DNA of 64,000 bases from contig LNAC01000276.1 in assembly GCA_002007465.1 (NCBI GenBank), positions 1,947,961 to 2,011,960 on the forward strand, in the 5' to 3' direction. The first letter of the stretch is position 1, and every line of letters starts with the position of its first letter. The notes below the pieces were generated by a model that was not told the DNA's origin, did no database searches, and worked only from the letters and a program-made list of their open reading frames with translations. The position numbers were made by a program, and so were the translations under genes. Origin of the DNA: Ailurus styani (taxonomy: Eukaryota > Chordata > Mammalia > Carnivora > Ailuridae). Of this stretch, positions 12,301 to 24,239 are shown piece after piece.

Positions 12301-13083
12301 GGTCAATATTTGTTAGTTGTTTAGACCCTTGGAAGTTTCCTCCCAGCTTCCTCTTTCCTTTTTTCTCCGGTGCAAACAAGATGGACCACAATTTTGCCCG
12401 TATCTTGAATCTCTTCCCTGTTGCCTTTCACGATCACTTCCACGGTTTTTGAGAGCACCCTTGGGCTTAAGATTGTCCATCTTCTGCTGTAGATGAAGTC
12501 GGTTCCTTGGGAAGAGGCTAGGAGCTATCTGTTTTATAGCCTGCTTTTCCTCCTTGTCAAACTCTCTGAGCCAGGGAACCACAGTGAGACGGGGACGATG
12601 GCTCACTTCTTTCTGAGGGACACCCCACTTTAGGATTGAAGGGCAGTTGCCTGATGTCTTCTCAGCTTTCCTCCTTTGGATGGGGAGCCTCTGCCTGTGA
12701 GGCAGAACAAGAGCAGCGAGGGCCCCAGTATTCTCGTCAGCGCCATAGTCACTGTGGAGCCCACATTCCGCAAGTGGGGGCGGGTGGACCTAGAGAGCCC
12801 TCGCCTGTCAATTGTCCTTGCTTGGAACTTAAACTCAGTGACAGCTAACTGGGGCAGGAGGAGAAGGGCTGACCTCCTTCTTCTCTGGTTAGGAGCTGTG
12901 GGGACCGGGAGCCCAAGTTTTTGGCTGCAGTCTGAAAAAGAAGTCTAGGGAGAGAGAGAGTGGTCTTGGTTCAAATACCAGACTAACTTTTCTTATAGAG
13001 TTTCATGAATACCTGTTTCCTCAGCTGCCTGCCCTTAGGACTATTTCCAGAGGCTTGAAATTATGATTTTTGAAAGTAATTTC
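12301..13083. other. Intronic DNA of higher GC content
   Basis: Moderately GC-rich with ORFs on both strands (for example 12,313-12,606 minus and 12,676-12,948 plus). I recognise no domain and do not call a gene. Confidence 0.4.
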
Positions 13084-13084
13084 A

Positions 13085-13286
13085 GGGATGCCTGGGTGGC
13101 TCAGTGGGTTAAAGCTTCTGCCGTCGGCTCAGGTCATGATCTCGGGGTCCTGGGATCGAGGCCCGCATCGGGCTCTCTGCTCAGCGGGGAGCCTGCTTCC
13201 TCCTCTCTCTCTGCCTGCCTCTCTGCCTACTTGTGATCTGATCTCTCTGTGTGTCAAATAAATAAATAAAATCTTTTTTAAAAAAA
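13085..13286 (+). mobile_element. Can-SINE with target-site duplication
   Basis: Young-looking plus-strand copy flanked by AAAGTAATTTCA. Confidence 0.95.
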
Positions 13287-13859
13287 GTAATTTCACCAGT
13301 TTCACTGGGGAGCAGGTCCACAGGGTACCTCATATTGCCATACAGTCATGTTCACTTCTTAACGTGAGTTTTCCAACCTAGTGTTGTTATTAAATGGAAA
13401 GGCAATGAGTTTTATTTTCACCTTGTGTTTTTATTCTAGAATCTTGCTAACAATCTTTTTCTTTGGTTCTCTTTGTTCTGTTGGGGTCCTATGCATATAT
13501 TTGTTAGCGCTAAGGATAACAATGATCTTCTATTCTTTCGTAATTCTGCATATTTGTTTATTTTCAGGTGGCACTGGATTGGATGTCTAGTATAACGTTG
13601 ACTAGGAGTGAGGCAATGGGAACCTAGTTTTGTACGGTTTTGGATAGAAAATAATGAACTTCACTCCATTTGTATGTTCCTTTCTGAATAATCTTTTTTT
13701 AAACAACACCCTTTATTGGGCTATGGATCTTACCATTGATTCCTCTGTGGTATGAGGTTTTCATGTGTTTTGTTGAGTATTATAAAATCACTTTCTATAA
13801 TTATTAAGATGATTTCAGGTAAATTGTATTAACTGGTTCTAGAGTTTCATTGTAAAGTA

Positions 13860-14480
13860 TGACATATATGCAGAAAAGTACATTAGCCATGTCGGACAGT
13901 CCATGGCAATAATAAAATAAACTCCTGTGAAATAAAATCCAGCCCTAGATCTAGACCAGTTCTTGACAGCAGACACTCCACTGGAAGTGAGTCCCTGCTC
14001 TCCAGATGTAACCAGTATCTTGAGTTGTGTGATGGTACTATCCATGCTTTCACTGCCTGTGTATGCATCATTAAATAAAGACACTCTAATTTTGGATGTT
14101 TTATCATGCACGTGAATGGAATCACAGTGTATATGCCATTTTATGTCAGACTTCTTTTGTTTAAAGTTATTTCATGGTCTTCTATGGAGTGATAATAGTT
14201 AATTTATTGGGCGCCTGGGTGGCTCAGTGGGTTAAAGCCGCTGCCTTCGGCTCAGGTCATGATCCCAGGGTCCTGGGAGCAGAGAGCCTGCTTCCTCCTC
14301 TCTCCTCTCTCCCTGCCTACTTGTAATCTCTCTGTCAAATGAATAAATAAAAAATCTTTTTAAAAAATAGTTAATTTATTGCTCTCTTGTATTCACTTGT
14401 AAGGATATATCATTATTACTTATTAACTGTATTACTAATGGCTCTTTTGGTGTTTTCAAATTTTTGCCGTTATGACCAGT
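13860..14480. mobile_element. Old interspersed repeat, probably L1M, split by a SINE
   Basis: The text around 14,050-14,200 and 14,370-14,480 resembles ancient L1 3' sequence. Orientation and subfamily are not resolved. Confidence 0.35.
14208..14366 (+). mobile_element. Can-SINE, internally shortened
   Basis: Plus-strand copy missing part of the middle. It is flanked by ATAGTTAATTTATTG on both sides. Confidence 0.93.
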
Positions 14481-15024
14481 GCTCCTAAAAGCATTATTAT
14501 ATATGTATTTACTTGGATGTCTTATTCTTATACCCATCTTGGTATACCCTATGGTGAATTTCTCTTCCTCTCCCCAAGAACTTAAGCCACATATGGCCTC
14601 CTACATCTCAATTGATAGAAACTCCATTATTCCAGTTTTTACTATGAGAAAAGATCAGAGTCATTAAATCTCATTCTGTCTTGCCCCGACTTCAGTCCGT
14701 CAGGAATCTGTAGCTCTTATCTATGCTTTCCCTGAACATTCTGCTGTGAGCACCCAGGGTGACCCACCTCTCACCTGGTTATGGCTCCATTTTCTTATCA
14801 GGCGTTCTGGTCTCTACATCTATCCCCTGCAGTCAAGTCTCAACACAAGTGATGGGTCATTAAAGCTATCAGAGGACATCAGTCCTCTCTGCAAAAGCCT
14901 GAAGTAGTTCCACATTTCTCACAGAGTCAAATCTGACTAGTTCCCCACAAGAGAATGTGCTCCCCCTCCCATCGCTCCACCATCCTTGACTGTTACTCCC
15001 CACCTCAGTTTGCTTCAGTCTCTG

Positions 15025-15345
15025 GCAATGTGTCTTAGCCCATTCAGGCTGCTAAAACAAAATACCAAAGAGTGGCCTAAAAAAACAAATTTATTTCTCA
15101 CAGATATGGAGGCTGGGAAGTCCAAGATCAAGGCACCATCATGTCTTGGGTGGAATGAGCTGTTTTGGCATCTTATCACCTCAGTGTGTATGCGTGTGTA
15201 CTCAAAATTAATGCATGCCAACACCAAGGTTTACGAATGTGGATGTTATGGAAAGATCTAAGTTCTCATGTCTTCTTCCCTCCTTCTGAATTCTCATGTC
15301 TTCGTTCCTCCTCTTTCTCAGTACCTCTTCTGTCTCAAATTAAGG
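15025..15345 (-). mobile_element. MLT1-type LTR (ERVL-MaLR) fragment
   Basis: The sequence around AGCCCATTCAGGCTGC, then TTTATTTCTCACAG and GGCTGGGAAGTCCAAG, matches the reverse complement of the MLT1 consensus as I remember it. Confidence 0.65.
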
Positions 15346-15875
15346 GAACATAAAGGAAGAAAGAGTAGCAACTGATTTTGTGATAAATAATGCATGTAAA
15401 TAATATACATATAAATTAAAAAATCAGGATTTCTCCAGAAAAATGTCTTCCTGCACCCAGTTGACTTGCATATTTTGAATGGAGTACATCAAGACACAGG
15501 GTCAGTTGGCCCACATTGTGAGTTGGGTTTCTACCTTGGGCCTCTTACTGTTGGTGACAGGAAATGAAGGAAAAGTTCCCTCAGTATGTTTTTATTTATC
15601 AGAATCTCATCAAGATTTGAACTTCTGGTTTATGCGGTGCTGAGAGTTGTGGTGGACAATAAGGAAAGAGATGAAATCATTTTTGTCACAAGGAATTAAT
15701 GGTCATAAAATAGCAATAATTGTTTCATTTATATGGCATGTCTCTAATTTCTCCACTGTGGTTTGGACTATTCTAGACTCTGTGAAAAGGCAGGGATCAC
15801 ATAAGAAGGGCCATAGTAAAAATGGAGAAAGAGAGAGGTTCAATGTGTTGATGATGTATTAAGACTATGATACAG

Positions 15876-16113
15876 AGGAAGCTTGGGGGGCTCAGTCAGT
15901 TAAGTTTCTGCCTTTGGCTGAGGTCATGATCTCAGGGTCCTGGGATCAAGTCCCATGTTGGGCTCCCTGCTCAGTGGGGAGCCTGCTTCTCCCTTTCCCT
16001 CTGCCGTCACCCTCTCCCTCCCGGCTCATGCTCTCTCTCGTGTGCACACACACTCACTCTCGCTAAAATTAATTAATTAATTAATTAATTAATTAATTAA
16101 ATCTTTAAAAAAA
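15876..16113 (+). mobile_element. Can-SINE with (TTAA)n tail expansion
   Basis: Plus-strand copy. Its A-rich tail contains a run of AATT units at about 16,068-16,100. It is flanked by TATGATACAG and lies about 150 bases before the KRAB exon. Confidence 0.92.
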
Positions 16114-16257
16114 GATTATGATACAGAAAATGAGTGTGGACTTAGATTATATGTGGGGAGACCAAAGAATCTTGTTTGAACTTCCTGTGAATTTGAGTCC
16201 ACTTTCCCTGTGTTGTTAGTGTCACCAACTCTCCTACAATTATGTGGTTTGTTTTAG

Positions 16258-16416
<159 letters not shown>

Positions 16417-16711
16417 TAGAGAATAAGCATTTATTCATTAAGCCTATTTCAAGACTTGGAATAAAGAAGTAAAACACACTTGTAAATAAAGCAGGCATGA
16501 TCACAGCTGTCATGGATCTAGAATCTAACAGTTTCTCTGTGATAGCAAAAATCTACATATTAAACTGTATTTTTCTTTCTATCTTCTTTAAAATACTTAG
16601 GGTCATTCAGTGTCATCAGTCTGGGTATATATATCCATGGGTCACTTTGTGGGCATCGAGAAGTTTGTTGTTTGAAATCTTGTGGTTTTTCTGTGCATAT
16701 TAAATAGCCTG

Positions 16712-16908
16712 CAGGGGCATCTGGGTGGCTCAGGTGTTTAAGTGTCTGCCTTTGGCTCAAGTCATGATCCCAGGTCCTGGGATCAAGCCTTGCCTTGGGC
16801 TCTCTGATCCTCAGGGGCCTGCTTCTCCCTCTTCCTCTACCTGCTGCTCCCCCTGCTTGCGTGTGTGTGCTCTGTCAAATAAATAAATAAAATCTTTAAA
16901 AAGTAAAA
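16712..16908 (+). mobile_element. Can-SINE
   Basis: Plus-strand copy with head GGGGCATCTGGGTGGCTCAG, in intron 2. Confidence 0.92.
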
Positions 16909-16912
16909 AATA

Positions 16913-17125
16913 GGGCGCCTGGGTGGCTCAGTGGGTTAAAGCCTCTGCTTTCGGCTCAGGTCATGATCTCAGGGTCCTGGGATCGAGGCCCGCATCGGGC
17001 TCCCTGCTCAGCGGGGAGTCTGCTTCCCCCTCTCTCTGTCTGCCTGCCTCTCTGCCTCCTTGTGATCTCTCTCCCTCCCTCTCTCCCTAAAATCTTTTTT
17101 AAAAAATAAAATAAATAAAAAAGTA
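16913..17125 (+). mobile_element. Can-SINE
   Basis: Young plus-strand copy directly behind the previous one, separated by the shared AAAAAGTAAAAAATA motif that recurs at 17,120. This suggests two insertions at nearly the same site. Confidence 0.93.
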
Positions 17126-17253
17126 AAAAATAAATCGCCTCCATTTTGACCTCTTGCTCCTCTTAATAATGAAGTTTTGAAACAGCTAAACTGAATGTAT
17201 TTCTTTGCTCACAGGTGCCTCCCTTATAAGATTTGTTCACTGTTTTGTTTTAG

Positions 17254-17437
17254 ATAATGAGACTCAAGTTAAAACCAATGGGTCCATTTCTCAGCAGGAT
17301 ATTTTTGGAGAAAAATTATCCAATGAACAGAAAATAGCAAGGTTCATAAAAAATTATTTCTGGACCTCCCTTTTTGGAGAAAATTGGGAAGACCAGTGCA
17401 TTGAAGATAAGCACAACAATGAGGGGAGATACTGGAG
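17254..17437 (+). CDS. ZNF556: ZNF556-type gene, exon 3: linker
   Basis: This 184-bp exon lies between the acceptor TGTTTTGTTTTAG and the donor GTGAGT. With the G carried from exon 2 it reads DNETQVKTNGSISQQDIFGE at its start and ENWEDQ...IEDKHNNEGR near its end. It ends with two bases of a split codon. This linker type (SISQQD, then GxxWE...) is what I recall for ZNF555 and ZNF556 and sets the gene apart from the more common 61-bp-linker ZNFs. An in-frame alternative acceptor sits 39 bases upstream, at 17,214/17,215. Confidence 0.85.
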
Positions 17438-17748
17438 GTGAGTTGCACTTAGGAGAAAACACAATATCCTAGTAGAGTATCTTACTATTTCATGAAATTA
17501 AAAAACAAAAACAAAAAATTGATAAACCTTGCTCCAGATTTGTTTATTCACAAATCATTCCTTCCTTTTTTCCTTCATGTGACTGAGACATTGAGCGTTG
17601 GAAAGATAATTCAGTGGGAAACAATGATCAGGGAACCCTATATGAGAAACACTGTTGTAGTAATGGGCTGTGCTTAATCCCACTCCTAAAGCAGCTAGTT
17701 TATTCCACTTTGAAATGGTTCAAACAAGACAGAAAACCTATATTTATG

Positions 17749-17945
17749 GGGCACCTGGGTGGCTCAGTTGGTTAAGCATCTGCCTTCAGCTCATATCATA
17801 ATTCCAGGGTTCTGTGATCAAGCCTCAAATCAGGCTCCCTGCTCAGCAGGGAGTCTCCTTCTCCTTCTCTCTCTGTCCTTCCCCACTATGGTACTCTCTT
17901 TCTCTCTCTCAAATAAGTCAATAAAATATTTATTAAGAAAGAAAA
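17749..17945 (+). mobile_element. Can-SINE with target-site duplication
   Basis: Plus-strand copy in intron 3, flanked by AACCTATATTTAT and AAACTATATTTAT. Confidence 0.93.
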
Positions 17946-18053
17946 ACTATATTTATACAGAAAATGGTAGAAATATAATCCTAGCATTCATTAATAAATA
18001 TTAATAAATTATGAAGACAAACCATTAATAATGTGCTCCCTCCTTTTTTTTAG

Positions 18054-19266
18054 CAGAAGTCATATAGTGGAGAGACTCTGTGAAAGTAGCAAAGGTAATA
18101 CATGTGGAGAAATTGTCAGCCATATTCCAAATATTAAGCTGTACAAGAAAACTTCTAGTGGAGTAAAACTGTATGAATGCAGTCAGTGTGGAAAAGTCTT
18201 CAGGCATCGTTCATCCCTTAAGAGGCACAAAAGAAGTCACACTGGACGCAAACTCTATCAGTGTGAGGAATGTGGGAAAGCCTTCAGTTGTTCTTCATAC
18301 CTAAGGAATCACGTGAAAACTCACAGTGGAGAGAAACCCTATGCATGTCAACTTTGTGGGAAAACATTTATTCGTTCCCATTCCCTCACTGAACATATAA
18401 GGAGTCACACTGGAGAGAAACCCTATGAGTGTAAGCAATGTGGAAAAGCCTTCAGTTGTCCTAAATCCTTTCGAGTACACGTGATGATGCATAATGGGGG
18501 GAAACCCTATGAATGTAAGCAGTGTGGAAAAGGCTTTAGCTGTCCCAAATCCTTTCGAGTACATATGATAATGCATACTGGAGAGAAACCCTATGAATGT
18601 AAGCAGTGTGGGAAAGCCTACTGTTGGCTCACATCCTTTCAGAGACATGTGAGAATTCACAATGGCGAGAAACCCCATAAATGTGAAAAATGTGGGAAAG
18701 CATTTGGTTGGCCCTCATCCTTACACAAACATGTCAGAATGCACACCGGAGAGAAACTTGTAAATGCAAGCAACGTGGGAAGGCCTTCATTTGGCCCTCA
18801 TCCTTCCAAAAATGTAAGAATGCAGACTGGAGAGAAACCCTACAAGTGTGAAAAGTGTGGGAAAACATTTGGTTGGTCTTCATCCTTACACAAACATAAC
18901 AGAAAGCACACTGGAGAGAAACCCATAAATGCAAGCAATGTGGGGAAACTTTCAGTTGGACCCCATTCTTCCAAAAATGTAAGAATTCAGACTAAAGAAA
19001 AACCTTATAAGTGTGAAAAATGTGGGAAAGCATTTGGTTGGTCCTCATCCTTACACAAACATGTCAGAAAACACACTGGAGAAAAGCCTGTAATTGTAAG
19101 CAATGTGGAAAAGCCTTCAAATGGCCCTCATCCTTCCAAAACAATAAGGATACAGACTGGAGAGAAACCTCATACATGTGAAAAATGTGGGCTAACTTTC
19201 AGTTGTCCCAAATCCTTTCATAGTCATATGAGAACTCATAGTCAACAAAAGAAAACTTATAAGTAA
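18054..19266 (+). CDS. ZNF556: ZNF556-type gene, exon 4: C2H2 zinc-finger array
   Basis: The last coding exon follows the acceptor CCTTTTTTTTAG and joins exon 3 in frame (AG+C). The full product (4711-4713, 16258-16384, 17254-17437, 18054-19266) is about 508 residues: a nuclear, DNA-binding KRAB repressor. The exon encodes VERLCES then ten intact C2H2 fingers with TGEKP-type linkers. Between fingers 7 and 8, 8 and 9, and 9 and 10 lies a finger-sized segment read out of frame (for example NASNVGKLSVGPHSSKNVR) that has no zinc ligands. Each arises from a -1 and a -2 deletion that together keep the frame. The 165-bp unit of one good finger (F-GW-SSLHKH) plus one scrambled finger occurs three times. 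Fingers 4 and 5 are near duplicates (CPKSFRVH). I recall the same scrambled segments in human ZNF556, which supports orthology. The terminal codon is TAA after KKTYK. The exon's end is partly re-copied after the N at 19,358. Confidence 0.9.
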
Positions 19267-19358
19267 TGTGAGAAAACCTGATGTAAATTAAATCGTCTAA
19301 AACAGTTTGGAATATCCGCACAAGAAGAGAAATCTTACAAAAGTTACAAAGAGGGAAN

Positions 19359-19581
19359 ATCCTTCCAAAACAATAAGGATACAGACTGGAGAGAAACCTC
19401 ATACATGTGAAAAATGTGGGCTAACTTTCAGTTGTCCCAAATCCTTTCATAGTCATATGAGAACTCATAGTCAACAAAAGAAAACTTATAAGTAATGTGA
19501 GAAAACCTGATGTAAATTAAATCGTCTAAAACAGTTTGGAATATCCGCACAAGAAGAGAAATCTTACAAAAGTTACAAAGA
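19359..19581 (+). repeat. Apparent duplicate of the ZNF exon end (assembly artefact)
   Basis: The 222 bases from 19,130 to 19,351 recur here after a single N at 19,358, covering the last finger, the stop codon and the start of the 3' UTR. A 62-codon reading frame at 19,307-19,495 exists only because of this copy and should not be annotated as a gene. Confidence 0.9.
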
Positions 19582-19960
19582 TAGTATTACTCAGTATCTC
19601 ATCCTTAATGGGACCTCTAGCAAGTGATTTTCTATGTCTTTTTTGACTAAACATCAATATGAAAATTCTCAAGTATTCTAAGTACATCTGTACAGTACAT
19701 CAATTTTGATATATCATGGTTTTTTCCCTTATGAATTCAGGTAATATTTCTGTTTCCATTATGAAGTGTGATACAGCCATGGGTGATTTGATGTGTGTTT
19801 TGAATATGCATTAGCTTTAATTTTATATAGTTTTTTTAATTGTTCTGTAAGCCTTTAGACTAATGTAATGTTGATATTTGTTTAGATTTTCTTACTGGCC
19901 CAGTGTGTTCTAAACTGGGTATCACTTTCCCATTACATATATTCCATCTATTATCTTCCT

Positions 19961-20175
19961 GAGAGAAACTACGACTTTTAAAGTTGGCACTTCTTTGCTT
20001 ACGTAGGTATGTATTCTCAACACCTTTTTTTTTCCCAGAGTTTCATTACTCCATTTTGCTCGCTTGCNGAGAGAAACTACGACTTTTAAAGTTGGCACTT
20101 CTTTGCTTACGTAGGTATGTATTCTCAACATCTTTTTTTTTTCCAGAGTTTCATTACTCCATTTTGCTCGCTTGC
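19961..20175 (+). repeat. 107-bp direct duplication around a single N
   Basis: 19,961-20,067 and 20,069-20,175 are near-identical and separated by the N at 20,068. It is in the presumed 3' UTR and is most likely an unmerged contig overlap. Confidence 0.88.
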
Positions 20176-20383
20176 AGTTTTTTTTTTTAAAGATTTTATT
20201 TATTCATTTGACACAGAGAGAGAGATTACAAGTAGGCAGAGAGGCAGGCAGAGAGAGAGGAGAGAGGAGGAAGCAGGCTCCCCGCTGAGCAGAGAGCCCG
20301 ATGTAGGCCTCGATCCCAGGACCCTGGGATCATGACCTGAGCCGAAGGCAGCGGCTTTAACCCACTGAGCCACCCAGGCGCCC
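20176..20383 (-). mobile_element. Can-SINE with target-site duplication
   Basis: Minus-strand copy flanked by CTCGCTTGCAG on both sides. Confidence 0.95.
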
Positions 20384-21755
20384 TCGCTTGCAGTTTTTTA
20401 AGTATTTAAGTTAGTGGAAATTTGTAGGTATGCAATGGTCTCGAAAGAGTATAGTTTCATATGAACTATTATTTCCATCTGTTGCTGTATGCTCTTTGTC
20501 CTGGCTTCTGGTTAGGAAGTGGACAATACGTTTCAATTAAGAAGAGAGAATGAAATCTAGAGGTGGAGATGGTTCTGTTGGATTGTGTTCTATCAAAATA
20601 GGTAAGGCTAGGGACTACATTTCCCAGCAGGCCTTCTCTATATGGTTCCATGGTAGAATTCTGTAAGAGCCCAGCTTGCATGAGATTTGGAAGAAGCAAT
20701 TTTCAGTTTACTGAGCCAACACTATATACAAAGATAGATGCATAGCAACTTTGTGGGCACCCTCTCCAGCTCATTTTCCTGATTGCTAGTCTTGCTGATC
20801 AAAAGTATCCTCAAAACAAATAGCAACTGCATGACTTCCATTTTGTCAGAGGGGTGGCCTTTCACAGACACCCTACCAGCCTTCCCATCATGGATGTGCA
20901 TCCATGGTGAGATGTCTACAGCTTACATTTTCCTGAAAGTCCTATACTGTCCAGCAGGCTACTAACTAGAATGTCATGGCTGTTGATGTTATCTAATGCT
21001 CTGATCTCTTTCCTCTAGATCTTAACATATTCAAATAACGTCTGATTTGTATACCTAATACCTCATTCTCTTATTGTTTCTCATGCTTCTGTGTTTCTGA
21101 TTCCAACTAGAACAGATGCAATGAGGCATCCGTAACAACATATGGGGACGGTGTTTCCCTGCAGCATCATTGAGCAGCTGCCCTGACCCAGTATTTCTGT
21201 GAAATGAATAAGCATTACTGACATATTGGGCAGACTGCGTGGGTTTTCTGTTACTCAGCACTGAATACAACCCCTCAGGTTATGTTGTTATTAATATTGC
21301 GTATGTGTGATTAGATACGATGTGTATTTTTTTGGTTGAACAAATGCTGTGTTTCTGAGAAATACTCTATTAACTGTTTTCATATGAGTTATGTACTTTA
21401 TAAATGTATAAAATGTTTCTGAGAAATACCCTATTAACTGTGTTTTCAAATGTGTACTAATTTACTTTACTCTTTAATTTACCGAAATGTCATTAAAACA
21501 TTGCGACTGTGACCTGTCAAATCGACCTCCTAACTGTGAATTTAAGAATTATACATTCTGAGTCAATATTACCAGGTGCATACAAATTTAGGCATTTTTC
21601 ATGCTAGTGAATTTTATTTTGTATACTGTTACAGTTTTGTCAATATAACTTCTTATTCATAATAGTAAAAACTTAATAGTTTAAGCAATTAAGTGGTAAG
21701 TCAAGCAAATGATATAAAAATATTCTGATGAGAAAGTATTTTAAAAACTTCATTG
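20384..21755. other. Downstream flank of the ZNF556-type gene
   Basis: No gene is recognised. 20,590-20,780 looks like an old interspersed repeat, but I cannot name the family. An ATTAAA at about 21,491 could be a late poly(A) signal, which is unproven. Confidence 0.4.
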
Positions 21756-21756
21756 G

Positions 21757-21945
21757 AGGGGCACCTGGGTGACTCAGTGGGTTAAAGCCTCTGCCTTCAG
21801 CTCAGGTCATGATCTCAGGGTCCTGGGATTGAGCCCCGCATCGAGCTCTCTGCTCAGCAGGGAACCTGCTTTCTCCTCTCTCTCTGTCTGCCTCTCTGCC
21901 TACTTGTGATCTCTGTCAAATAAATAAATAAAAATCTTAAAAAAA
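21757..21945 (+). mobile_element. Can-SINE with target-site duplication
   Basis: Flanked by AAAACTTCATTGGA on both sides. Confidence 0.95.
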
Positions 21946-22343
21946 AACTTCATTGGATAAAAGTGGAGTGAAGTAAAATATAAACCATGACAAGGGAGAT
22001 AAAAGGGGATGAAGAATGAAGGATAGAGGTCTCAGTGAATGAGGATATCATCAATTCATGTATACTTACACCACCCAATATGCCTTAGATCCTTTCCGGA
22101 ATTGTCCAAAAGTGTTCATAAATAGTGGGTGACGATATAGAAGTAAGCCCCCACTCGTGGAATTAACAGTAATTATTTACCATAAAAGTGAAAATATAGT
22201 TCAGCCACATTTTGCAATGGTTAAAATTTTAGGGCATGTCATATATGTTTATGAGACTGGACATGGATATTTGGGATCAGACCGTTCATATGGATTTGAA
22301 GCACAGTGTGTAGGTGTTTGTATTTAACATCCTCATGAAATTA

Positions 22344-22527
22344 TTTTTTTTATTTATTTGACACAGAGAGAGAGGTCACAAGTAGGCAGAGAGGCAGGCA
22401 GAGAGAGAGAAGGAAGCAGGCTCCCTGCTGAGCAGGGAGCCCAATGCGGGGCTTGATCCCTGGACCCTGGGATCATGACCTGAGACAAAGGCAGAGGCTT
22501 TCACCCACTGAGCCACCCAGGCACCTC
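22344..22527 (-). mobile_element. Can-SINE with target-site duplication
   Basis: Minus-strand copy flanked by CTCATGAAAT on both sides. Confidence 0.93.
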
Positions 22528-22842
22528 ATGAAATAACTTTAAATAGGCTCATATATTTGATACTATCATTTTGGGGCTCCTACTAATTGAGATTTGTTCT
22601 GCAGAAAACCAGAGATCCTCATAGTTTAGGGAAACTTTATGGTTATCCACACAGTTCTAACCCTCGATGAGCAGAACAACATCTATGCAAGTCCACTATG
22701 ATTTCCTTACAGAAGCAAGGAGAAGAGGTATGGGTGGTAAAAGGGAAAACTACCTAAGGAATAAAGGAAGTAAGCTGAAGACTCGGGGTATCCTTTTAAG
22801 TGACATCTCAGTTTATTAGACAACCTCACACTGGGAAATTTC

Positions 22843-23020
22843 AAAAAGACTTTATTTATTTGAGGAGAGAGAGACAAAGAGAGAGTGCATGCATGCAAGA
22901 GCAGGGGAAGAGGAAGCAGACTTCCCGCTGAGCAGGAAGCCTAACTCAGAGCTCGATTGCAGGATGCTGGGATCATGATCTGAGCGGACACTTAACTGAC
23001 CAAGCCTCCCAGGCACCCCT
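22843..23020 (-). mobile_element. Can-SINE, older copy
   Basis: Minus-strand, diverged middle with GTGCATGCATGCAAG. It ends with CAAGCCTCCCAGGCACCCC. Confidence 0.88.
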
Positions 23021-23536
23021 AGGGAAAAATTTGATAACCACTTATAGCAGGAGAATGTGTAAGCCTTTGTTTTAATAACCCACAAAGCCCAAAATGTCCA
23101 TTTTGCTTGTTACAGGTCTTCTTTCCACATGCTTAGACTTTCAATACATATTAAGAAAGAAAAATATAACAGTATTCCATTTAATTAAAAGGCAAATGAA
23201 GTTCAGTCTCCATCTGTTTCTCCATGTTAACTCTTATTTTCATAGCACAACAGAGATTAGTGTTATTTCATGACCCTTATTACCTCATTTGATCACTTCT
23301 CCCAACATCCTTCCAGCTGTACAAGTGACAGAAGTTAGGCATGGAAGCAGAGTCCTGTGTAAGCTTATGCACCCAATAATGGTGCATAATGATAATGGAA
23401 CTTCTCTATTTTTTAGGCCTAGTGTGTGCTACCACCTGTACCAGGCACTTTTGGAAATTTAAATCTCAAATTATTCTGAAGGACGATTACACAATTTTCA
23501 AAATGTATCATTAAATTTTAAGCACAGGATTCAAAG

Positions 23537-23726
23537 CATACCTGGATGACTCAGTTGGTTAAGCATCTGCCTTCTGCTCAGGTCATGATCCCAGGGTCCT
23601 GGGATCCATCCCTACCTTGGGCTCCCTGCTCAGTGAGGAGTCTGCTTCTCCCTCTCCCTCTATCACTCCTACCGCTCCTTCTCTCTCTCTCTCAAAATAA
23701 ATAAGTAAAATCTTTAAGAAAGAAAT
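23537..23726 (+). mobile_element. Can-SINE
   Basis: Plus-strand copy flanked by GGATTCAAAG and GTATTCAAAAG. Confidence 0.9.
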
Positions 23727-24239
23727 ACAGTATTCAAAAGACTACATTTTTATGACATTCTGGGGAAAGTAAAGGTATAAGGAACTAGGATGGATCAGAA
23801 GGTTAAGAGTGGGGTGAAGTTTGTCTACAGATGGGCACTAAGGTGGTTTGCCTGGGAGGATGGAGTGTTCTCTATTTTGACTATAGTAGTAGAAGTATGA
23901 ATTTATGAAAACCCACAGAACTATACTTACAATGGCCAGTTTTATTCTTTTTAAATTAATTATTAGAAAACAAAGAAACAAAAATACTAACTCAAAGAAA
24001 ATTCAAACCCACCCACACCTTGATTTTCAGGTGAGTAATAACAGTGCTTTCCACATCCTAGAGACTTGTGACCTATCAGGCTTTTCTTGGAATTCACCCG
24101 AAGTTAGAACACACTCCAGGGTCACACCTGTCCACACCCGAGTCACATTACCTGAGGGAAGGGAGAGGGAACCAGCAATGTGCCTCTAGGTTTACCCCAT
24201 GCTCCTCGTGCCAGAACTCTGGGAATGCTGTGGCTTCAG

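Noticed and set aside
18301..18678. Minus-strand 125-codon ORF
   Set aside because: Shadow of the plus-strand finger exon.
19307..19495. Separate small zinc-finger gene
   Set aside because: It is a copy of the end of the finger exon created by the duplication around the N at 19,358.
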